A stretch of DNA of 64,000 nucleotides from Flavobacteriales bacterium (GTDB taxonomy: Bacteria; Bacteroidota; Bacteroidia; Flavobacteriales_F; PHOS-HE28), in assembly GCA_016713865.1 (NCBI GenBank), contig JADJOG010000045.1, positions 41,272-105,271 of the forward strand. The letters are read 5' to 3'. Of the stretch, positions 58,300-64,000 are shown piece after piece (within the stretch, counting starts at the first letter, position 1; every line of letters starts with the position of its first letter). The notes under the pieces are model-generated. The model ran no database searches. It saw only the letters and a list, made by a program, of their open reading frames with translations, and was not told the DNA's origin. The translations under genes and the position numbers were made by a program.

Positions 58300-59685
58300 T
58301 CAGTGAACGATGATTCGCTCCAGCTGCTTCCCGTGAGCTCCAGTGAGCCGTACGATGTAGCTGCCTGGCACCAAGTGAGCCAGCGATACGCTTTCCATCC
58401 GCGACCGCTGAATAGTCTCTTGCCAGTGCACCTTGCCAAGCGCATCGATGATCTCGAGTTGATCGAACGCGCCGGGATCAGGCAAGTCGATGAAGAGCAC
58501 TTCATCGGCTGGGTTCGGGTAGATGCGAGCGCTAGGGCTTCGATCCACTTCAGCAACACTTACGGTTAGTTGCTGGAAGGCCACGCCTAGCAAGGCCGCT
58601 GCGATCGGCCCACGCGGAGCGTTGTTGCGGTTGATAGCGATGGAGAGCGTTACGCTGTCCGCATCGGTGTGGATGGTCAGCTGCGTGAAGCCATTGATGT
58701 CGCCGCCGTGGCCGTAGTATGTGCGGCCGCCGAAGGAGTACCGCATGGTGCCATAGCCGTATCCTGTTGCGCCACCGCCCATGTTCACGTTGATGCATGT
58801 GCGCATGGTGTCGAGCCAATTCTCGGCGACAAGCTCACCGGTGAAGAGCGCGCGGTTGAATCGGGCCACGTCCCACGGCGTGCCTACCATGGCGCCAGCG
58901 GTGTACACCATGCTCGAGAAGGAGGTGCCTAGGAAGTAGGTCATATCGTCGGTGTAGCTGTTGGGTGCGCTCAACGAACTCCAACCCGGAACAAGGGGGC
59001 CCGGAAGCGCATCATCCGGACGAAAGGCGGTTCTGCTCAAGCCCAGCGGTGCAAGGATGCGTGTATTGAGCACTTCGTGGAAGGGCTGCCCGGTGGCTTC
59101 TTCGATGATCATCCCCAGCACGATGAAGTTGGTGTTGGAATAGGCGAAGCCTGCGCCTTGACCAGTCTGCGGATTGGAGCCGAAGGTCTCAAGCGCGAGC
59201 ACAGGGTCCCAGTTGTAGTTCGGGTTCAATAGCCAAGAGTTGGCTGCGTTCGGATTGGCAACGATATCGGCCAAACCACTGGTGTGCCGCAGCAGATGGC
59301 GGATGCGGATGTTGCTCGGCACATAGGTCAAAGGCGGCAAGTAGTCACCTACGGTTTCATCCAAGCCGATCACGCCTTCCTCCACCAATTGCATGGCAAC
59401 TGCCGCTGTGAAGTGCTTCGTGATGCTCGCCAACTGGAAGAGGTAAGCCGTATCCATCTGCGCTTGCGAATAGATGTTGGCCACGCCCGAAGCGCCATTC
59501 CAGAAGCGATTGCCGGGCAGTAGCAGAGTAGCCGAGATCCCAGGCACGTTGTAATTGTTCACGCATGAATCGAGCTTCGCTTGCAGTGCGGCTGCGAAGG
59601 CGGGAGACACTGGTGATTGTGCGCGGCTCGGAATGCCACGGAACGGAATGGCGATGAGGAGCAGAAGGGCGTAGTGCGTGCGCAT
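58300..59685 (-). CDS. Secreted serine hydrolase (beta-lactamase fold) with T9SS type A tail
   Basis: This 461-residue secreted protein begins with a signal peptide (LLLLIAIPFRGIPSRAQ). The class C beta-lactamase/DD-peptidase fold has the SxxK motif in LASITKHFTAAVAMQ (residues about 87-101), the YxN motif in AYSNTNFIVLGMII, and an HGG motif in YYGHGGDINGF. The last 75 residues are a type A sorting domain (RIYPNPADEVLFIDLPDPG to IVRLTGAHGKQLERIIVH). It is exported by the T9SS, with peptide or ester substrates unknown. ATG at 59685 fits the signal peptide. Confidence 0.92.
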   Translation of the reverse strand: MRTHYALLLLIAIPFRGIPSRAQSPVSPAFAAALQAKLDSCVNNYNVPGISATLLLPGNRFWNGASGVANIYSQAQMDTAYLFQLASITKHFTAAVAMQLVEEGVIGLDETVGDYLPPLTYVPSNIRIRHLLRHTSGLADIVANPNAANSWLLNPNYNWDPVLALETFGSNPQTGQGAGFAYSNTNFIVLGMIIEEATGQPFHEVLNTRILAPLGLSRTAFRPDDALPGPLVPGWSSLSAPNSYTDDMTYFLGTSFSSMVYTAGAMVGTPWDVARFNRALFTGELVAENWLDTMRTCINVNMGGGATGYGYGTMRYSFGGRTYYGHGGDINGFTQLTIHTDADSVTLSIAINRNNAPRGPIAAALLGVAFQQLTVSVAEVDRSPSARIYPNPADEVLFIDLPDPGAFDQLEIIDALGKVHWQETIQRSRMESVSLAHLVPGSYIVRLTGAHGKQLERIIVH

Positions 59686-59736
59686 GTCTCGGGGGTTGTT
59701 CTGCAAACCAAGTCTGCCATTCGCAGGCATCGCTTG

Positions 59737-60768
59737 TCAGAACCTGCTCGATTGCTCTCGCCAGGCCGCGGGAGGCAATCCATACGCTTTGCGGAACGCC
59801 TTGGTGAGCGAAGGCGCATCGGCGAAGCCGCTGCATAGCGCAACGTCCAGCACTCCTGTGTTGCGCGATTCAAGCAGCCGAGCGGCGTGATGCAGGCGCA
59901 CATCGCTCAAGTACTTATGCGGTGTGCGGCCATGCACTTGGCGGAATGCACGGAAGAAGTGGAACTCGCTCATGGCGGCAGCGCTGGCCATCATGGTCAC
60001 ATCGATGCGCTCGGCGAAGGAGTCGTGGATGAACTGCCTGGCGCGCTCCACGCCGCGCAGCAATTCCTTACGAGTTGAAGCGCGTGCGGCTTTGACCTTC
60101 CGCAGCAGTGGCAGCACAGCGCTTTGGTCTGCCACATAGGCCTCCGCGAGTTGCAGATACACCTCCTGCGGAACGGAGCCATCCGCGAACGAATCTTCGC
60201 GAAGTGATTCGGCCAGCGCGCATATGATTCGCCCGGTGCGCGTGGTGCTTGCCGTGTGCGTGTTCTCCAGGAACTCTGTGCTGTTGAAGTAATCGAGCAT
60301 TGTGTGCCGCTCCAATTCGTCTGGCCGGGCCATGGCGGTCACCATGCCATCGATCATGGAAGGCGGAAGGTCGGCGCACAAGCCGATCACGGGGCGCTTG
60401 CTATCAATCAGCGCACGGCCTGTGCCCGAGGGATTCGCAATAAGACACTGCCCAGCAGCAACGGTGAATGGGCGTCCATTCACCCAATAGCGCTCTTCGC
60501 CGCGTAGCACATACTTGATTGCATGCCCGCGGAATTGCATCTGCTTATCCAACTCATTCAGCCTGGAGAAAATGAGCAAAGGGCCAGGTGGTAGCGCCCG
60601 TGGTCGGCCCAGCATCCGTTGATCCAATACGCCGTACATGCGGGCAAGTTGCTGCGCGTTCGGCTTGGCCAATACGGCGATTCGCGAAAGGCCATCCGGG
60701 GTGGGGGAACGGCAACCGTTCGTCATTTCATCTGCTTCGAGCCATAGACCGAGCACAGCCTCGGTCAT
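59737..60768 (-). CDS. AraC family transcriptional regulator
   Basis: This regulator of up to 343 residues has a C-terminal AraC/XylS double helix-turn-helix: MMASAAAMSEFHFFRAFRQV, then HGRTPHKYLSDVRLHHAARL, GVLDVALCSGFADAPSLTKA and FRKAYGLPPAAWRE. The N-terminal part has a cupin-like stretch (RYWVNGRPFTVAAGQCLIAN), probably for ligand binding. The start is uncertain: 60768, 60726 or 60639. It lies 51 bp upstream of the serine hydrolase gene on the same strand. Its targets are unknown. Confidence 0.88.
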   Translation of the reverse strand: MTEAVLGLWLEADEMTNGCRSPTPDGLSRIAVLAKPNAQQLARMYGVLDQRMLGRPRALPPGPLLIFSRLNELDKQMQFRGHAIKYVLRGEERYWVNGRPFTVAAGQCLIANPSGTGRALIDSKRPVIGLCADLPPSMIDGMVTAMARPDELERHTMLDYFNSTEFLENTHTASTTRTGRIICALAESLREDSFADGSVPQEVYLQLAEAYVADQSAVLPLLRKVKAARASTRKELLRGVERARQFIHDSFAERIDVTMMASAAAMSEFHFFRAFRQVHGRTPHKYLSDVRLHHAARLLESRNTGVLDVALCSGFADAPSLTKAFRKAYGLPPAAWREQSSRF

Positions 60769-60965
60769 GCGTGCTGCCGTTCCGCTTACGCCGATGTTGA
60801 ATTGACCGGGTGTCGAAGACTATTATTCGCGATGCTTCAGTCATGCAGCACTTAACCTTCGGCGTGCGAAGAATTGCTTCGGGTCACGGCGACTGCCATG
60901 GACTAACGAAAGTTCTATTGACACTGATTGCTTGGCTCGGCTCCTTTGCGAGCAAATCCTTCCCG

Positions 60966-62515
60966 ATGCGTCCAGCATTTCTACTCACTCCCGTTTCAGC
61001 CGTGCTTTTCAGCGTCTCGTTGCATGCGCAGCCTGGCGCGCTCAACACCAGCTTCGGTGTTGACGGCAAAGTGCTCATCGCAGCAGGCAGTACCGACGAG
61101 GGCGATAATCCGAGAGCGGTCGTGGTACAGCCCGATGGCCGCATCGTGGTCGTGGGCTATGTGTTCCCGATGAGCCAACTGAGCTGGGGCTATGTAGCGC
61201 GACTGATGCCCAACGGCGCGTTGGACGCGAGTTTCGGTAGCGGCGGTATCGTCTCGTGGATTCCGCCCACCGGTACGCTGCAGATCAATGCAGTCGCTAT
61301 GCAGACTGATGGCAGATCCTGCTCGGTGGCGCGAAAGGCACCGCGGCGGTCACCACCACGCAAGATGCTTGGTTCGGGCGGTTGAACACGGACGGGACAA
61401 TCGATGCTGGCTTCGGCGTTGGAGGTGAACGTGTTCTCGCGTTGAGTACGAGCACTGATTATGTCATAGGTGTTGGGGTTGCTGCTGATGGAGCCATCTA
61501 TGGCCACATCCATAGCGGACCGCCTTCGAACGCGCCAGCTTGCATGGCACGCTTGACGTCCGAAGGACAGACCGACGCATCGTTCAACGGCAACGGTGTG
61601 CGCTGCAATCTGTACGGCGGCAATTCGGGCAACTCCATCGGCGGCATTGCGGTGCGCTCGGATGGTGCGGCGCTCGGTGCAGGTTCGGTAAGCGGTGGGA
61701 AGGTGGCGGCTGTCCTCGCCAATGGACAGTTCGATTCGGGATTCGGCACCTCGGGGTTGGCGACATCGCCCGCTGGAACGAATGCATGGCGCACATCGGG
61801 CATCGGCATCCGCTCTGATGGCCGCATCCTCGTGACCACCTGGAAGCCCACATCACCCTTTAGCATTCAGCTCGCGCAGTTGATGCCCGATGGTTCACCA
61901 GATCCTTCTTTCGGGACCGATGGCTTGGCCTTGTTCACGCCACAGGGCATGAACATCTCCACATGGATGTCGAATGCTGTGATCTATCCCGATGGCCGCA
62001 TCATCATCTCCTGGGGCCGCTTCAATTCAGTGGCGAGCGAACTGGATCATGCCGTGAGCTGGTTCAATGCGGATGGATCACCGCATGCCATAGGCACGGT
62101 CATTACGGATCTGGGCCCCAATAGCAGTGATCAGGACAATGCCAGAGGCTTGGCGATGGCTCCGGGTGGAGACATCATCGCGCTTGGATCATTCGTGGAA
62201 TCCTCTGGCGGTACCGCGGTGTTGCGCTTCAACGGCGACTTGAACACGTCTTCAATCGCAGAAGAGATCAATGCCTTCGCGTTGCGCGTGTTCCCGAATC
62301 CGGCCAATGAAATGCTGCGCGTTGAATGGCCCGGCGAAGCGCGCATTGAACGGGTCGTGGTACGCGATGCCTCAGGTCGTGTTGTTCCATCCAATGCGCG
62401 GATCACGTTGAGCGCCGCGTGCATCGAACTCGCTGGAATGGCGAGCGGACCTTATTTCGTTGAGGTTGTTGTGGGAGACAGGATGCTACGCCGATTATTC
62501 GTGGTGGAGCGCTAG
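60966..62515 (+). CDS. Delta-60 repeat protein with T9SS type A tail (one frame break)
   Basis: This secreted protein of about 515 residues has a signal peptide (MRPAFLLTPVSAVLFSVSLH) and delta-60 propeller repeats with the PDGRI/DxxFG pattern: NTSFGVDGKVLIAAGS, VVQPDGRIVVVGY, DASFGSGGIVSW, DPSFGTDGLALF. The first frame ends at 61384, but the next frame continues ILLGGAKGTAAVTTTQDAWF, so one base is missing near 61312-61315. The end is a type A sorting domain (LRVFPNPANEMLRVEW to GDRMLRRLFVVER). Function beyond T9SS export is unknown. Confidence 0.85.
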
Positions 62516-62612
62516 CGGAGGTGTGCGGCCTATTGCACGCCACCAAGACCTGCGCTCTGTGACACCTTGCCATTGGAGAACATTCGCGGCTAAGGGCAAG
62601 GCGCCTTCGCGT

Positions 62613-63575
62613 TCAGCACTTCATCGCCGCCTCCACCATGTTCTTGCTCCCGATGAACAGCGGGCAGCGCTGGTGCAATTCAGTGGGCTTCAGGTCAAGG
62701 ATGCGCGTATTGCCATCGGTAGCGGCGCCGCCGGATTGCTCGGCGAGGAACGCGAGCGGGTTGGCCTCATATAGCAGGCGCAGCTTGCCTTTCGGTGCTT
62801 TCTGCGTGCCCGGATAGAGGTACACGCCGCCTTTCAGCAGGTTGCGGTGGAAGTCGGCCACCAGGCTTCCGATGTAGCGTGAGCTCATCTTCTTCTGCTT
62901 GCAGGCATCGATGTAGTTGCGCACTCCGTCGCTGAACTCGTACCAGTTGCCCTCGTTGATCGAGTAGATCTTGCCTTCGACAGGTGTCTTCATGTCGGGA
63001 TGGCTCAGGCAGAAGGTGCCGATGCTGGGATCCAGCGTGAAACCGTTCACGCCGTGGCCGGTGCTGTACACGAGCATCGTGCTGCTGCCGTAAACGATGT
63101 AGCCCGCCGCTACCTGGGCGCTACCGGGCTGCAAGAAGTCATCCAGTGTCGCCTTCGGGCCGGTGCTCACGCGCTTGTATATGCTGAAGATCGTTCCGAT
63201 GCTCACGTTCACATCGATGTTGCTGCTGCCATCGAGCGGATCCATCGTCACCACGTACTTGCCCCCGTTATCGAAATGAACGATGTCGTCGTCCTCCTCG
63301 CTCGCCACGGCGCAAACCGCTCCTTGCGTGCGCATCATCCTGATGAACAGATTATTGGCGTAGACATCCAGCTTCATCTGCTGCTCGCCCTGCACGTTCT
63401 CGTTGCCGGCGGCGCCGAGGATGTCGGCCATCAATCCGGCCTTGTTCGCTTCGCGGCTCACGATCTTGGCGGCCAGGCGGAAGGCGGTGAGCAGGCTGCT
63501 GAGGTCGCCGGTGGAGCCCGGGAAATCGGACTGGCGTTCTACGATGAACTCGGATAGGGTCTTGATGTCGGCCAT
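62613..63575 (-). CDS. fbp: Class 1 fructose-1,6-bisphosphatase
   Basis: This cytoplasmic gluconeogenic enzyme hydrolyses fructose 1,6-bisphosphate to fructose 6-phosphate. The 320-residue length is typical. The metal-site motifs are VASEEDDDI (Glu ligands) and VTMDPLDGSSNIDVNVSIGT (residues about 109-128). The substrate site includes RYIGSLVADFHRNLLKGGVY and LLYEANPLAFLAEQSGG near the C-terminus. ATG at 63575 gives the expected start MADIKTLSEFIVERQ. It is divergent from the GNAT gene across 83 bp. Confidence 0.97.
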   Translation of the reverse strand: MADIKTLSEFIVERQSDFPGSTGDLSSLLTAFRLAAKIVSREANKAGLMADILGAAGNENVQGEQQMKLDVYANNLFIRMMRTQGAVCAVASEEDDDIVHFDNGGKYVVTMDPLDGSSNIDVNVSIGTIFSIYKRVSTGPKATLDDFLQPGSAQVAAGYIVYGSSTMLVYSTGHGVNGFTLDPSIGTFCLSHPDMKTPVEGKIYSINEGNWYEFSDGVRNYIDACKQKKMSSRYIGSLVADFHRNLLKGGVYLYPGTQKAPKGKLRLLYEANPLAFLAEQSGGAATDGNTRILDLKPTELHQRCPLFIGSKNMVEAAMKC

Positions 63576-63658
63576 GTCGATCAGGTAATCAGACGATCAG
63601 AAGCTTGATGCCGTCCGGATGCAAGCGCAAAGATGCGGTGCTGCTTTCTTTGTTGCCT

Positions 63659-64000
63659 ATGAACGTTGTCATTCGAAGGGCGGAAGCGCGCGACGTGCCC
63701 CGCATGCTGGACCTGGTGAAGGAACTGGCCGTGTTCGAGCGCGCGCCCGACGAAGTGACCGTGACCTTGGAGCACATGCTGGACGCGGGGTTCGGCCCGC
63801 AGCCGGTTTGGGTGGGTTGGGTAGCGGAGGTAGACGGCGTGATTCAAGGAATGGCGGTGTGCTACGAGCGTTACTCCACTTGGAAGGGCCGAAGGCTCTA
63901 TCTGGAAGACATCGTTGTGACCGAAGCCGCGCGTGGCAAACGATTGGGCGAGAAGCTATTCTTGGAGTGCGTGCGTTATGCCGTTCAACAGGAATACAAC
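63659..64000 (+). CDS. GNAT family N-acetyltransferase, N-terminal part
   Basis: The reading frame from ATG 63659 (MNVVIRRAEARDVPRMLDLV) is open to the window edge, giving 114 residues. It matches a GNAT acetyltransferase of the diamine-acetyltransferase-like group: IQGMAVCYERYSTWKGRRLY, LEDIVVTEAARGKRLGEKLF (acetyl-CoA loop in RGKRLG). The acceptor could be a polyamine or thialysine. The C-terminus lies outside the window. Confidence 0.9.
   Translation, partial: MNVVIRRAEARDVPRMLDLVKELAVFERAPDEVTVTLEHMLDAGFGPQPVWVGWVAEVDGVIQGMAVCYERYSTWKGRRLYLEDIVVTEAARGKRLGEKLFLECVRYAVQQEYN

Overview
The window comes from a high-GC member of the Bacteroidota, most likely an uncultured Flavobacteriales-type organism. 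This rests on type IX secretion (T9SS) cargo of both sorting types (three type B and three type A tails), a PorP/SprF protein, a PorE-like OmpA protein, a FucP permease and a TAnnTTTG-type promoter. Genus-level placement is not possible from the sequence alone. No rRNA, tRNA, CRISPR array or insertion sequence was recognised.

Layout. 1-9.8 kb is housekeeping: the 3' end of metH, an OmpA lipid-envelope protein, a TolC-type efflux channel, tsaB, a YD-like secreted protein, a DUF255 thioredoxin-fold protein, a small membrane protein, a LEA-like lipoprotein and an M20 dipeptidase. 9.9-14.8 kb holds two tandem choice-of-anchor-L T9SS proteins, the first a decayed copy of the second. 14.9-19.2 kb is a tightly packed light/DNA-repair operon: SDR, DUF429, DUF2256, an iron-sulfur (6-4)-type photolyase and a cryptochrome-DASH. 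19.1-23.2 kb (minus strand) carries a DUF2809 membrane protein, a stand-alone FdsB/HoxF-like diaphorase, a Trp-rich exported protein and a tandem universal stress protein. 23.5-36.4 kb is an adhesin locus: a giant protein of about 3,240 residues with 31 Ig-like modules and a type B sorting tail, then its PorP/SprF partner and a PorE-like OmpA protein, closed by a terminator. 36.5-37.6 kb is a radical SAM/SPASM enzyme.

37.8-44.8 kb is the least explained part: five tandem paralogues, each a signal peptide, a TPR ectodomain and a near-constant three-helix membrane module with a short cytoplasmic tail and no recognisable output domain. 44.8-47.2 kb is an HxlR regulator divergent from a quinone-oxidoreductase-like gene and an alpha/beta hydrolase, with two operator-like palindromes over a Bacteroidetes promoter. 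47.3-51.5 kb is mfd, followed by a secreted protein whose C-terminus is a copy of the Mfd C-terminus. 51.5-53.2 kb is a lower-GC patch with two unknown genes (one HEPN-like), flanked in part by a 28-bp repeat. 53.2-64 kb has three type A T9SS cargo proteins, a three-gene deoxysugar operon (nucleotidyltransferase-GHMP kinase fusion, FucP, mutarotase), an AraC regulator, fructose-1,6-bisphosphatase and the start of a GNAT acetyltransferase.

A recurring property is the isolated single-base frame break inside otherwise well-conserved genes (metH, tolC, photolyase, diaphorase, adhesin three times, delta-60 protein). Several lie in or beside short homopolymers, so residual assembly errors are the likeliest cause. 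Two loci look truly damaged instead: the choice-of-anchor-L copy (several frameshifts plus a nonsense codon) and the first TPR paralogue (an internal deletion of about 200 bp).
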